Part shown: one piece after another, positions 15,617 to 24,800 of the stretch
Position numbering within the stretch: position 1 is the stretch's first letter
Layout: each line of letters starts with the position of its first letter
DNA from: Calditrichota bacterium
GTDB taxonomy: Bacteria; Calditrichota; Calditrichia; RBG-13-44-9; J075
Assembly (NCBI GenBank): GCA_024275555.1
Contig: JAJRYW010000598.1
Span: forward strand, 1-30,715
Reading direction: 5' to 3'
Length of the DNA: 30,715 bases
Position numbers and translations under genes: made by a program
The notes under the pieces: model-generated
Database searches by the model: none
Told to the model about the DNA's origin: nothing
What the model saw: only the letters and a program-made list of their open reading frames with translations

Positions 15617-16618
15617 TCAATCAATTGTTAACACGATTTTACCCATATTTTCCCGGTTCTCCATTCTTCGATGGGCCTCTGCGACTTCTTTCCAGGAAAA
15701 CACCGAATCTATGGTGGGCTTGAGACGGCCATCCTGAAAACCCGGTAAAATATCTTTAACAAATTCCCGGGTAAGGTTCTGCTTGTATTCCGGAGAGCGG
15801 CCGCGCAAGGTGGATCCGATAATGCTCAGCCGTTTCCGGAGAATGGTCGCCAAATTCGCCTCGGAAACCTTATACCCGCTCATGACCGCGATGAGGATAA
15901 GTCGTCCATCCATCGCCAGGCACTGCATATTCTGCCCCCAAAAAGCGGCGCCGACACAGTCGAGAATAATCTGAACCCCGTTATTGTTGGTTGCTTTCAA
16001 CACATGGCTGGCAAATTCGCCGTCGCGGTAGTTGATGGCCACACCGGCGCCCAGCTTCAGGCAAAAATCCAGTTTTTTAGCCGTTCCGGCGGTAATAATT
16101 GACGTAGCCCCGGCAAATCTTACCAATTGGATCGCGGCGGCGCCCACGCCGGAAGCGCCGGCGTGGATCAGCACTACATCACCGTTGCGAATCCGGCCCA
16201 ATTGATAGAGGGTCTGGTAGGCTGTCAGAAATACTTCCGGTGCTGCCGCAGCTTCCTCCGGGCTGAGCGAGTCCGGGATGGGAATTGCCATCCCGGCCGG
16301 AACGATTGCATAACGGGCATATCCTCCCCCGGGCAACAAAGCGCAGACGCGGTCGCCGCGCCGCCAGCCGGAGCAATTGTGGCCGACCTGCTCCACGACC
16401 CCGGCAATCTCTAAGCCCAGCACCGGCGAGGCGCCTTTGGGCGGAGGGTATTTGCCCTGCCGTTGCAAAATATCAGCACGGTTCAAAGCTGTGGCTTGCA
16501 CCTTTACCAGCAACTCATCCGCCGCCGGTTGAGGAACCGGCAGTTCGGTAAACTGTAGCTGCTCCGGTCCGCCCGGTTCTGGAGCAACAATCGCTTTCAT
16601 TTTTTCCGGAATCATCAT
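15617..16618 (-). CDS. NAD(P)H:quinone oxidoreductase, zeta-crystallin/PIG3 type
   Basis: A 333-residue medium-chain reductase. It carries the N-terminal GroES-like fold (VKVQATALNRADILQRQGKYPPP in the family pattern), GLEIAGVVEQVG, the nucleotide-binding IHAGASGVGAAAIQLVRFAG and the PIG3 C-terminus KRLSIIGSTLRGRSPEYK. No catalytic or structural zinc cysteines are present, as expected for quinone reductases of the zeta-crystallin and PIG3 groups. The ATG at 16618 overlaps the perR stop as ATGA; MKAIVAP at the third Met is an alternative start that would be usual for this family. It lies between perR and a cupin gene and probably handles quinones or reactive carbonyls formed under oxidative stress. 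Confidence 0.9.
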   Translation of the reverse strand: MMIPEKMKAIVAPEPGGPEQLQFTELPVPQPAADELLVKVQATALNRADILQRQGKYPPPKGASPVLGLEIAGVVEQVGHNCSGWRRGDRVCALLPGGGYARYAIVPAGMAIPIPDSLSPEEAAAAPEVFLTAYQTLYQLGRIRNGDVVLIHAGASGVGAAAIQLVRFAGATSIITAGTAKKLDFCLKLGAGVAINYRDGEFASHVLKATNNNGVQIILDCVGAAFWGQNMQCLAMDGRLILIAVMSGYKVSEANLATILRKRLSIIGSTLRGRSPEYKQNLTREFVKDILPGFQDGRLKPTIDSVFSWKEVAEAHRRMENRENMGKIVLTID

Positions 16619-17112
16619 GGTTGCTCGGCGTTTTTATATTTTCCACAAAACGTAACCGCTTTGGAAGCCTCTTCCTCCTCGGCCAGGCGAATTTGCTCCA
16701 GGGCGTCGCAATCCGGGCAGATGCCCTCAAACTGTATTCGGTATCCGCTGATTTTAAACCCATTCTGCTCCGGCAGGGACAGGCGGTTCAAATCGGGCTC
16801 ATGCACATCAATAATCTTGCGGCAGTGCATACAAACCAGGTGGTGGTGTGGAGCGGTATTGCGGTCAAAACGCGCCAAATCATGCAATTGGGTTACTTTG
16901 CTGATGATTTTGTGCTCCGCGAAGATCTCCAGGGTTTTGTACACCGTGGCCAGGGAAATAGCCGGGTACTCTTTTTTTACGATACTGAACACTTCTTCCG
17001 CGGTGGGATGATTGTCGCTCTTCCGCAGCGCTTTATAGATCAGGATGCGCTGGTAGGTAACATTCATACCACGTTCACGGCACCTCTCTATGAATTGAGC
17101 AACTGTTAACAT
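16615..17112 (-). CDS. perR: PerR-type Fur-family peroxide sensor
   Basis: A 165-residue metal-dependent repressor. All five regulatory metal ligands of Bacillus PerR have counterparts with a constant offset: His35, Asp83 (RFD), His89, His91 and Asp102. The Asp at RFD, where Fur has Glu, is the usual marker of PerR. The structural zinc site is Cys94, Cys97, Cys132 and Cys135 (CMHC and CPDC). The winged helix covers RGMNVTYQRILIYKALRKSDNHPTAEEVF to SLATVYKTLEIF. A 25-residue tail after the second Cys pair is longer than usual. In the family, His oxidation by peroxide with bound iron releases DNA. It heads the operon with the oxidoreductase and cupin genes and probably controls them and itself. 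Confidence 0.88.
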   Translation of the reverse strand: MLTVAQFIERCRERGMNVTYQRILIYKALRKSDNHPTAEEVFSIVKKEYPAISLATVYKTLEIFAEHKIISKVTQLHDLARFDRNTAPHHHLVCMHCRKIIDVHEPDLNRLSLPEQNGFKISGYRIQFEGICPDCDALEQIRLAEEEEASKAVTFCGKYKNAEQP

Positions 17113-17139
17113 TTTCGCACCTCAATTGATTCAATTCCC

Positions 17140-17148
17140 CAAAATATA
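17140..17148 (-). promoter_or_regulatory. Candidate -10 region of the perR operon
   Basis: On the minus strand TATATTTTG ends 27 bases before the perR ATG and is identical over nine bases to the -10 region of the flavoprotein operon at 20487-20495. The -35 region is not obvious. No clear PerR box (TTATAATNATTATAA type) is seen; the closest is the imperfect CAATTGATTCAATT at 17122-17136. Confidence 0.35.
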
Positions 17149-17187
17149 TGAACAGCGCGGGGAGTAAAAGAACATTTTGGAACAGAA

Positions 17188-17228
17188 CTAAGTGCTTTCG
17201 CACACTTCGGCCCCCGGCCGGCCGGGAG
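17188..17228 (+). repeat. Dispersed structured repeat, copy 2
   Basis: Begins CTAAGTGCTTTCGCACACTT; the C/G block CCCGGCCGGCCGGG at its end is a perfect 14-base palindrome. It differs from copy 1 in the loop of the first stem and in a few bases of the G/C block. It lies between the perR and isocitrate dehydrogenase genes; CCCC-GAAA-GGGG at 17239-17250 adds a further small hairpin directly after the isocitrate dehydrogenase stop. Confidence 0.6.
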
Positions 17229-17250
17229 TCGATTGAGACCCCGAAAGGGG

Positions 17251-18261
17251 CTAAGATTTCTTCCCGATCTCTTTGACCAGCGCCTCGACATATTCCATTG
17301 TAGACGCATTTCCCCCCAAATCCGAGGTAGTATGCTTGCCGTCCCCAATCACTTTGCTGACCGCCTTGTAGATGTTCTGGTAGGCTTTGTTTTCCCCGAT
17401 GTGGAAGAGCATCAATGCGCCGCTTAAGATTAAGGCCGTGGGATTGGCGACGCCTTTGCCGGCGATGTCCGGCGCGCTGCCATGCACCGCCTCGAAGATG
17501 GCGCAGTCAACGCCTAAATTTGCGCTGGGGGCGACGCCTAAACCGCCGATCAGGCCGCTGGTCAGATCGGAAATAATATCTCCAAACAGATTCTCCATCA
17601 CCAGCACATCAAATTGCGAGGGGTCCATCACCAGCTTCATGGCCGTGGCGTCCACGATGGATTCTTCATAAATAATATCAGGATTTTCCCGGGCAATTTC
17701 CCGGGCAATCTCTAAAAACAGCCCGTCGCTTAGTTTCAGAATATTGGCCTTATGCACTACGGTAACTTTTTTTCGTTTAAAGCGTTTGGCGATTTTGAAG
17801 GCCGCCCGGATGATCCGTTCCGAGGCTTCCTGGGTAATGATACGCTGGCTTTCCACCACCCCGGGAACCACAAAGTGCTCTAAACCGCTGTACAATCCCT
17901 CGGTATTTTCCCGGATGACAATCAGGTCGACATCCGCGTAGCGGCTGGCAACTCCTTTTATTGATTTGGCGGGGCGGAAATTGGCGTAAAGTTTGAACCG
18001 GCGGCGTAGCTCGACATTAACCGAACTGAAGCCGCCTCCGATGGGCGTTCCGATAGGCCCCTTCAGGGCCAGTTTGGTATTCCGGATGGAGTCAATGGTC
18101 TCCTGGGGCAGCGGCGTGCCATAGCGATTGATCACATCCCCGCCGGCCGGGTGCACTTCCCATTCGATATCCACCCCGGCGGCGTCAATCACCTTCCGGG
18201 CAGCTTTGGCGACTTCCGGGCCAATTCCGTCGCCGGGAATCAGGGTTACTTTATAGGTCAT
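17251..18261 (-). CDS. NAD-dependent isocitrate dehydrogenase
   Basis: A 336-residue beta-decarboxylating dehydrogenase. Signatures are VTLIPGDGIGPEV, the substrate segment SSVNVELRRRFKLYANFRP, DLIVIRENTEGLYSG, VVHKANILKLSDGLF, the metal site residues in VDATAMKLV and VMENLFGDIISDL, and EAVHGSAPDIAGKGVANPTA. Ser and Asn in SSVN, rather than the Leu-rich loop of 3-isopropylmalate dehydrogenase, favour isocitrate as substrate; the length and HTTSDLGGNAST tail fit the NAD-type enzyme. The ATG at 18261 has GGAAGGAAAA upstream. It is the last gene of a three-gene minus-strand run, 21 bases after the epimerase gene. The other TCA gene in the window, fumarase, is distant. Confidence 0.87.
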   Translation of the reverse strand: MTYKVTLIPGDGIGPEVAKAARKVIDAAGVDIEWEVHPAGGDVINRYGTPLPQETIDSIRNTKLALKGPIGTPIGGGFSSVNVELRRRFKLYANFRPAKSIKGVASRYADVDLIVIRENTEGLYSGLEHFVVPGVVESQRIITQEASERIIRAAFKIAKRFKRKKVTVVHKANILKLSDGLFLEIAREIARENPDIIYEESIVDATAMKLVMDPSQFDVLVMENLFGDIISDLTSGLIGGLGVAPSANLGVDCAIFEAVHGSAPDIAGKGVANPTALILSGALMLFHIGENKAYQNIYKAVSKVIGDGKHTTSDLGGNASTMEYVEALVKEIGKKS

Positions 18262-18282
18262 ACTGTTTTTCCTTCCTCTCTA

Positions 18283-19209
18283 TCATGACACCAGCTTTGT
18301 TTGATAAATTTCTCTTAACGCAGCTCCTACTTGAGCATATTCGAACTGAAAACCTTCCTCTAAAAGGTGTTTGGGAAAAACACGCTGGCTGGCCAGGATG
18401 GTTTCCCGGGCGAATTCCCCTAAAAGCAGGCGCAGGGCGAATTCCGGAACCGGCAGCCAATTCGGGCGTTGCAGCGCCTGCGCCAATTGGCGGGAGAATT
18501 CGGCCATGGTCGCCGGGTTGGGAGCGACCAGATTGTAGGCGCCGCCGGCCCGAGAGGCTTGCATCAAATGCCAGACAGCCCGCACCTGGTCATGGATATG
18601 AATCCAGGAAACCCATTGGCGTCCGGAGCCGGGAACCCCGCCGGCAAACAATTTATAGGGCAGGGCCATTTTTTTTAAGGCCCCCTCTCCCCTGCCCAGC
18701 ACCACCCCGGTGCGCATAAAAACCAGACGCGTCATGGTTTCCGCCTCCGCAACAGATGCTTCCCATTCCCGAACTACATCGGCCATGAAGCCGCATCCGA
18801 CCGGGGACTGCTCGTCTAATTCCCGGTCACCCTGGGCGCCGTAAAAACCGGTTGCTGAGCCCTGCAACCAACAAAGGGGCGGCTGCTTGGCCAGTTTGAC
18901 CGCCTGAAGCAATACCCGGCTGCTGTCAATCCGGCTGCTCAGTATTTTGGCTTTAAAGGATTTGCTCCAAAGATGTGCGCCAATATTTTCCCCGGCCAGG
19001 TTGATTAAAACATCGCAGCCGTCGATGTTCTTGCTCCATCCGGCAAGGGATTTTCCATCCCATTGCACCCAGCGAAGCGCTGTATTGCAGCGCTTTGCCG
19101 CGTTTTCCGGATTGCGGGACAGGGCGGTAACCCGGCAGCCCTGTCGAACCAGGAACCGGCTTAAATTGCGGCCGATAAAGCCGCTGCCTCCGGCGATGAC
19201 GACATTCAT
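18283..19209 (-). CDS. TIGR01777-family NAD(P)-binding epimerase-like protein
   Basis: A 308-residue atypical SDR of the YfcH/SDR39U1 group. The dinucleotide motif is IAGGSGFIGRNLSRFL at the N-terminus, followed by the family strings WDGKSL, CDVLINLAGENI, KILSSRIDSSRVLLQAV, SATGFYGAQGDRELDE, RTGVVLGRGEGALKKM, GSGRQWVSWIHIHDQV and the C-terminal LLGEFARETILASQRVFP block. Members have no settled substrate. It starts 13 bases after the flavoprotein gene and is followed by isocitrate dehydrogenase, so co-transcription is likely, but the functional link is unclear. The ribosome site is weak. Confidence 0.9.
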   Translation of the reverse strand: MNVVIAGGSGFIGRNLSRFLVRQGCRVTALSRNPENAAKRCNTALRWVQWDGKSLAGWSKNIDGCDVLINLAGENIGAHLWSKSFKAKILSSRIDSSRVLLQAVKLAKQPPLCWLQGSATGFYGAQGDRELDEQSPVGCGFMADVVREWEASVAEAETMTRLVFMRTGVVLGRGEGALKKMALPYKLFAGGVPGSGRQWVSWIHIHDQVRAVWHLMQASRAGGAYNLVAPNPATMAEFSRQLAQALQRPNWLPVPEFALRLLLGEFARETILASQRVFPKHLLEEGFQFEYAQVGAALREIYQTKLVS

Positions 19210-19222
19210 AGCAGCACAACGT

Positions 19223-20443
19223 TTAACTAAACATCAATTTTAAATAAGTTAAGGGGGATAACAACTCCCGCTTGCTGATGGTTCCGGCAATCATTCCGGC
19301 AATCCAATCGGAGATTTCCTTTTTTTCCGCAGCGCGTTTGACAATCAGGTTCACCAGCGGTTTAAACCGGGCCGTGCGTTGTAAGCGATAGGCCAAATTC
19401 AATTCGCTGCCCAGGGCTTTCCACAGTCGCCGGGAATATTCCTTCAGGGCGGCTTCATCAAAACGGCCGGCCTCACAAAGATCGGCAATTGTTTCCGCCG
19501 CAATTTTGCCGGAGCACATGGCATTTCCGATGCCTTCGCCGGTAAAGGGGTCAATCAGCCCTGCTGCGTCGCCGACCAGGATAAAGCCATTGCCGTGTAC
19601 TTTGCGCCGTTTGCTGCCTACCGGCAGATTCCAGCCGTGGATATCTCCCAGCAATTCCGCATCTTTAAATCGCTCTTTAAAAGTGATCGACCGGGTTGCC
19701 TCGATATGGGCCTGGCGCAATTTTACACCTTTCTTTTTTAACGCGCTTTTGACCATCCCCAGGCCCACATTGGCCAGTCCGTTTTCCACGGGAAAAATCC
19801 AGAAATACCCCGGTAAAACCGCGTCCACGTAATGCAATTCAATTGCGTTGGTCATCCCGGTAACGCCTTTATAATAGGCCCGGGTGGCTACCAGCATATG
19901 ATCGGGATCGTGCTCGTACAGTCCCAATTTCCGGGCCACGATGGAACTGAAGCCGTCGGCGCCGACCACAATTTTAGCGGTGTGTTCAACCTCGCGGCCG
20001 TCTTCCATCCGCCCCCGGACGCCGTAAACCTGGCCGTCTTTTACCAGCACATTCTCTACGGATAAGCCTTCCCGGGTGTCCACTTTTTGTTTGGCGGCCT
20101 GGAAAAGTAAATTGTCAAATATGATTCGGCGGCACACGTAGCCATTGGAGATGTTGTTATAGACGGTCGGGATAAATTTTATCTGCACGGAGGTGTTGTT
20201 GGGCGAGGAAAAGACCACGCTATCCACCATTACCTGGGGGGCTTGCTCTAAGGCTTCGATCAGCCCTAATTCATCCAGGTAAATGATGCTTTTTCCGGAA
20301 ATAGCATCGCCGCAGATTTTATCCCTGGGGAAGTGCTTTTTATCGACCAACAGCACCTTTAAGCCGCGCCGCTCCGCATAAAGCGCCGCGGTAGAACCGG
20401 CAGGCCCGGCCCCAACGATAATGGCGTCGTAATCGTAGTTCAT
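19223..20443 (-). CDS. Geranylgeranyl-reductase-family FAD-dependent oxidoreductase
   Basis: 406 residues from ATG 20443, chosen because AGGAGG lies 12 bases upstream and the Rossmann motif starts right after it; the frame is open upstream but lacks a ribosome site. FAD motifs are YDAIIVGAGPAGSTAALYAERRG, PRDKICGDAISGKS, IVVGADGFSS and FILVGDAAGLIDPFTGEGIG, the order of the TIGR02032 geranylgeranyl reductase group. In the family, members saturate isoprenoid side chains (chlorophyll, archaeal lipids, menaquinones). In a bacterium without other archaeal-lipid genes in view, quinone or polyprenyl reduction is the likely role, an inference. First gene of the operon with the epimerase and isocitrate dehydrogenase genes. 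Confidence 0.87.
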   Translation of the reverse strand: MNYDYDAIIVGAGPAGSTAALYAERRGLKVLLVDKKHFPRDKICGDAISGKSIIYLDELGLIEALEQAPQVMVDSVVFSSPNNTSVQIKFIPTVYNNISNGYVCRRIIFDNLLFQAAKQKVDTREGLSVENVLVKDGQVYGVRGRMEDGREVEHTAKIVVGADGFSSIVARKLGLYEHDPDHMLVATRAYYKGVTGMTNAIELHYVDAVLPGYFWIFPVENGLANVGLGMVKSALKKKGVKLRQAHIEATRSITFKERFKDAELLGDIHGWNLPVGSKRRKVHGNGFILVGDAAGLIDPFTGEGIGNAMCSGKIAAETIADLCEAGRFDEAALKEYSRRLWKALGSELNLAYRLQRTARFKPLVNLIVKRAAEKKEISDWIAGMIAGTISKRELLSPLTYLKLMFS

Positions 20444-20489
20444 TCGAGTTTGCCTCCTAAGACAGTATTCAGCAGCATTGTGAGGGCAA

Positions 20490-20518
20490 AATATACAGGC
20501 AGGCGGCGGAAATTCCAA
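20490..20518 (-). promoter_or_regulatory. Promoter of the flavoprotein-epimerase-isocitrate dehydrogenase operon
   Basis: On the minus strand TTGGAA (20513-20518) and TATATT (20490-20495) are separated by exactly 17 bases, a good sigma-70-like pair. Transcription would start near 20483, giving a leader of about 40 bases. The -35 element is inside the hairpin arm that lies downstream of the DUF2167 gene. Confidence 0.5.
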
Positions 20519-20535
20519 CCGGGTTGGTGGAATTT
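20510..20535 (-). terminator. Hairpin between the DUF2167 gene and the flavoprotein operon
   Basis: AAATTCCAACC (20510-20520) pairs with GGTTGGTGGAATTT (20522-20535) apart from a three-base bulge. It lies 75 bases after the DUF2167 stop on the minus strand. On the plus strand five T residues follow; on the minus strand none do. A terminator role for the DUF2167 gene is possible. Confidence 0.35.
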
Positions 20536-20572
20536 TTAAGCGGACTCAGGCTCTTTCCGGGTCTCTATCGAC

Positions 20573-20613
20573 AATCCGGGCGGCCGGGGCCGAAAGTGCG
20601 CCAAACCGCTTAG
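20573..20613 (-). repeat. Dispersed structured repeat, copy 3 (diverged)
   Basis: Read on the minus strand it starts CTAAGCGGTTTGGCGCACTT and continues TCGGCCCCGGCCGCCCGG, colinear with copies 1 and 2. The stem AAGCG with CG(CA)CTT keeps the two-base bulge of the other copies although the sequence has changed. Its first bases include the TAA stop codon of the DUF2167 gene. Confidence 0.5.
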
Positions 20614-21530
20614 ACAATTCGGCTCTCTTTGCGGGGCGGTTCCAGGTCTTTTAAATCCGACTTTTTATCTTCCAGGATTTTTTTCTTCTTCAGGTGTTTT
20701 CTGGTAAGATAAAACTTGGCAATAATCACAAAAAGCACCAGCGGGGACAGTAAAAAAACAACCAGGTTCTCTCGCAAAATCCGCGCGACCAAATAAAAGC
20801 CGCCCATTTTTGCATAAACCGCCTCCTCTTTGCCTACCATCAGGGCAACCAGGCTGTAGTCTGCCGTCGAATCCCCGGGCTGATAATCCTGGTAACGCTC
20901 CCCGGGCAGGAAGTGCAAGCTCTTCAATACCGAACGAAGTTTGGGTAACACCTGGTCTTCCGTATGGCTGGGGAAATGTATTTGAGTTTGAATATAGCCG
21001 CGTCTCCCCAGCCAAATCATATGATACCGCACCTGCGTATTATGCATTTCATCCGCAACAAAGAGTCCCCAACTCAGGGTGTGGCGGTATTTATCATAGA
21101 GAGGCTGCTGATAAATTCCGACGACAAACTCGGGATTCAGGCCAACTTCCAGTCGTTGCCGGTTTTGGGTTTTTTCGGCGCGGGCGAAACAGTCCAGAAT
21201 ATTTTGCGTGTCAAAAAAGTTTTTGTCTTTATCGGGAATGTAGCCGCTTTGACGATACTCGAGCACCAGGTACCAGAGGTGGTCCTCCCCCTTGGGAGTA
21301 ATCATCCCCAGCTCGCTGTCGGTGGGATAGAAATCCATAAAGGCCAATAACTTACGGGTGTCATCGCCGTTGGCAAAAAGCAGCAAGGAATCCACGCTGA
21401 ACACCGCCAGCGAATCGCCCAGAATCATCTCGGCCGGGCCGGAGATCCAATTGGCAATGACATCTCCATCAAATTGAGGAAAGACCGGAAAGGTGAGCCA
21501 AAAGAACAAAAGGACTGTGACGGTTTTCAT
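20610..21530 (-). CDS. DUF2167 family membrane-anchored protein
   Basis: 306 residues from ATG 21530, chosen because it gives a signal peptide (MKTVTVLLFFWLTFPVFPQ); the longer frame adds an unlikely basic leader. The DUF2167 pattern is clear: LLLFANGDDTRKLLAFM, ELGMITPKGEDHLWYLVLEYRQSGYIPD, LEVGLNPEFVVGIYQQPLYDKYRHTLSWGLF, VRYHMIWLGRRGYIQTQIHF and LPKLRSVLKSLHFLPGERY. One transmembrane helix follows (VVFLLSPLVLFVIIAKFYL), then a Lys-rich cytoplasmic tail (KKKKILEDKKSDLKD). The bulk therefore faces the periplasm. Function is unknown. It is divergent from the histidine kinase operon, with 279 bases between them. Confidence 0.85.
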   Translation of the reverse strand: MKTVTVLLFFWLTFPVFPQFDGDVIANWISGPAEMILGDSLAVFSVDSLLLFANGDDTRKLLAFMDFYPTDSELGMITPKGEDHLWYLVLEYRQSGYIPDKDKNFFDTQNILDCFARAEKTQNRQRLEVGLNPEFVVGIYQQPLYDKYRHTLSWGLFVADEMHNTQVRYHMIWLGRRGYIQTQIHFPSHTEDQVLPKLRSVLKSLHFLPGERYQDYQPGDSTADYSLVALMVGKEEAVYAKMGGFYLVARILRENLVVFLLSPLVLFVIIAKFYLTRKHLKKKKILEDKKSDLKDLEPPRKESRIV

Positions 21531-21570
21531 AACTATGTTTCCATTTCGGAAAAAGTGACGACGACTGCCT

Positions 21571-21599
21571 AAGATATGAAAGTTTATAAAAATATGCAA
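21571..21599 (-). promoter_or_regulatory. Promoter-like pair upstream of the DUF2167 gene
   Basis: On the minus strand TTGCAT (21594-21599) and TATCTT (21571-21576) are 17 bases apart, 41 bases before the start codon. Next to it TGCCGCA (21600-21606) faces TGCGGCA (21622-21628), a 7-base inverted repeat that could be an operator. No other feature was seen in the rest of the divergent gap. Confidence 0.35.
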
Positions 21600-21809
21600 T
21601 GCCGCAAGAGCATGGAAGCCGTGCGGCAACCGGAAGCTTATAATCCGGCGGACACAGGCCGATAATAACCGTGCGTCACATTGCCGGATAGACAGGCAGG
21701 GAAATAAAAACATAGACCGGATGATATTTCCGGAATTGAAATGCATTGTCTGCCGGCCTTTTGGCCCGAATTGTTGTGCGAGTTTTCAAGGAGATGGGAG
21801 ATCGGAATC

Positions 21810-24800
21810 ATGAGCAACGGGGATTCCTCAAACAGGGATGAGCAGCGCCGGGCAGATAATGAACGGCAAGAGAAAGCGGAATCGATTTTAAGCGAAACGA
21901 CAGTGCGGCTATCCGAATTGATTACCGGCATCGGTCACGGTATTCGCGCTCAAAATACCGGCCGCTTTACCCAATACATCCACGTACTGACCCAGGCCTT
22001 TGAACAAAGCCCCGTATCGATTGTTATAACGGATTCGCAGGGAGCAATCCAGTATGTGAATCCCAAGTTCACCCAATTATCCGGATATACCCGCGCCGAG
22101 GTGGCCGGCAAAAATCCCCGCGTGTTAAAATCCGGCTATACTTCTTCGGAGGAATATCGTCGTCTTTGGGAATGTATTTGCAGCGGCCGCACCTGGAACG
22201 GGGAATTTCATAACCGTCACAAAGACGGCCATTGCTATTGGGTGGAAGCCACTATTGGCCCCATCAAAGATGAAACGGGTAAGATCACCCATTTTGTCGG
22301 CGCCCAGGTAGAAATAAGCCGCCGCAAGAGAGCCGAAGAAGCGCTCCGGCAAAGCGCCGCCCTGCTAAAGCGAATTCTCCGCTCTGTGCACGAAGTGGTT
22401 TTTACTATGAACAAGGATGGGGAGGTTCTGGAAATTTTCGGTCTCTTGCCTTTTGGGGAATCCATTACCCCGCAAACCCTTGCGGACCTTTTCCGGAAAA
22501 ATCAAATGGCTCTTCACTACGGCGCTTTTAGCAAGGCGCTCAACGGAGATTCATTGCAATACGAGTGGAGTTTTTCCGAGAACGGCCGCGTGCAGACCTT
22601 TCAGGTCTATTTGTCTCCCCTGGCCGATACTCAATCCGAATCCCGAACTGTTTTAGGAACTCTGAAAAACATTACCGAGCAAGCTCAACTTCGCCAGTTG
22701 GACCGGTTCCGATTTCTGGTAGAGCGCACCATTTCCAGAATTTCCTCGCGCTTTACCCGCTTTCGGGATTACCACAAAGCGGTCTACCTTTCCCTGCAAG
22801 ACCTGGGGCGCTTGCTGGAGGCGGAAGCGATATATTTTGCCGGTTATAACGGAAGCCATATTCTGATCCACCCCGAACATTTATGGCTGCGGGTAAAACG
22901 GCCCGAATATCTCCGCTACCCGGTTTTTATCCCGGCCAATTCGATGAAACCGCTCCTGGACGCCAGCAATTCGGAGCAGCATCTGCAATTTTTCCGGGAT
23001 ATCGATGCTTTGCCGGAGGAGTTAAGAAATGCCATCCGGGCCTTTGTCTTCACCAGCCCGAACTCTCTCCTGGTGGTCCCGGTGCGACTGGAAGAAGAAA
23101 AATTCGGTTTGATTATTGTGGAGTCCCCCAAAAACCAGTATCTGAACGATCCGCGCCAATCCAATTTTCTTCATTTTACCGGCAAAATCTTTGCGCACGG
23201 CATCCAGCGCTTTACTGCGTTGCGGGATATTCAAAGCCAATCCGACCAACTGCACCGCCGTGTTACCGAATTAATACAGATCATCGAATCTCTGCAAATT
23301 GCGGTGCTGCTGTTAGACCAGGAAAACGGTCGGGTGTTAGAGACAAATAAAATGGCCCGCTCTTTACTGGGATATTCGCGGGGAGAGTTGGAGGAAATTT
23401 ATTTTGTCGATTTAATCCGCAAAAGGGACGGAAAGCTGTGTAGCGCCGATTCGCTTCTTGAGCCGGTCCGGAACCGCGAGTGTGTTTTGCAAAGCCAAGA
23501 CGGGCAAAGCCTGCCGGTCTTGCTGAATATGATTCCATCGCATTGGAATGAGCGGGATGTGGTTGTGGTCAGCCTGGTCGACTTAAGCGACCAGAAGCGC
23601 ACCGAAGAGGAAATACGGGCGCTTCATAAAAAAAACGAGCAACTGCTGAACTCCATCAGTTCGATTTTGATCGGCGTCGACGCCGAGGATAATATATCGC
23701 ACTTTAACCGGGTTGCCGAGCAGGTGTTCGGCGTAAAGGGGGAAGCCATTATCGGACAGCCTGTATTGGGATGCCCGATTCCCTGGAACTGGATGAAAAT
23801 CATCGAGACGATTTCCAGTTGCCGGGAAGAGAACCGGGCCATTACCATAAACGACTTCAAATATCGTCGCCCCGATGGCAAGGACGGCTTTCTTAATCTC
23901 ACCATCAATCCTTATGTGGATGAGAACCCGATACTCTCCGGTTTCCTGATTATGGGGGAAGATGTAACCGAGCGCAAACTGCTGGAAAGCCAGCTCTCGC
24001 AGGCCCAGAAGATGGAATCGATCGGCCAACTGGCGGCCGGTATTGCCCATGAAATCAACACCCCCACACAATATATTGGCGACAACACCTACTTTCTTAA
24101 GGAAGCCTTCGAGGACATCAATAAATTTTTAAAAAGTTTTCTGGAAGCATCCCAGGGGGAGGAATGTTCGCTTCAATCGCTCCGGGAAATGGCCCGGGAA
24201 CTCGATCTCGACTATTTGTGTGAGGAGATTCCCCCGGCAATTCAGCAAACGCTGGACGGGGTGGCCCAGGTGTCTAAAATTGTTCGGGCCATCAAAGAGT
24301 TTTCCCACCCGGGAGTGGAAGAAAAAATGCCGGTGGACCTCAACAAATCGCTGGAAAATACGGTGATCGTGGCCCGAAACGAATGGAAATATGTTGCCGA
24401 GGTAGAAACGGATTTTGATCCCGAATTGCCGCTGGTCTACTGCCTGCCCGGCGAATTAAACCAGGTATTTTTAAATGTAATCGTAAATGCAGCCCATGCC
24501 ATCGCCGATGTTGTCGGAGAAGGCGGCGCCCAAAAAGGCAAAATTCACATTTCCACCCGGCGGGACGGCGATTGGGTGGAAGTGCGGATTTCAGACAGCG
24601 GAATCGGAATTCCCAGGGAAATTCAGAACCGAATTTTTGACCCATTCTTTACCACGAAAGAGGTAGGAAAAGGTACAGGTCAAGGATTGTCAATTGCTCA
24701 TGCAGTGGTGACCAAAAAGCATGGGGGAACCATCCATTTTGAATCTGAATCGGGTAAAGGAACGACTTTTGTTATCCGGCTGCCGATTCACATGGAAAAT

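Noticed and set aside
17113..17180. Canonical PerR box at the perR promoter
   Set aside because: Only an imperfect CAATTGATTCAATT repeat is present; the TTATAATNATTATAA pattern is not met.
21531..21809. Cyclic di-GMP riboswitch in the divergent region before the kinase operon
   Set aside because: No GEMM-type conserved core could be found on either strand.
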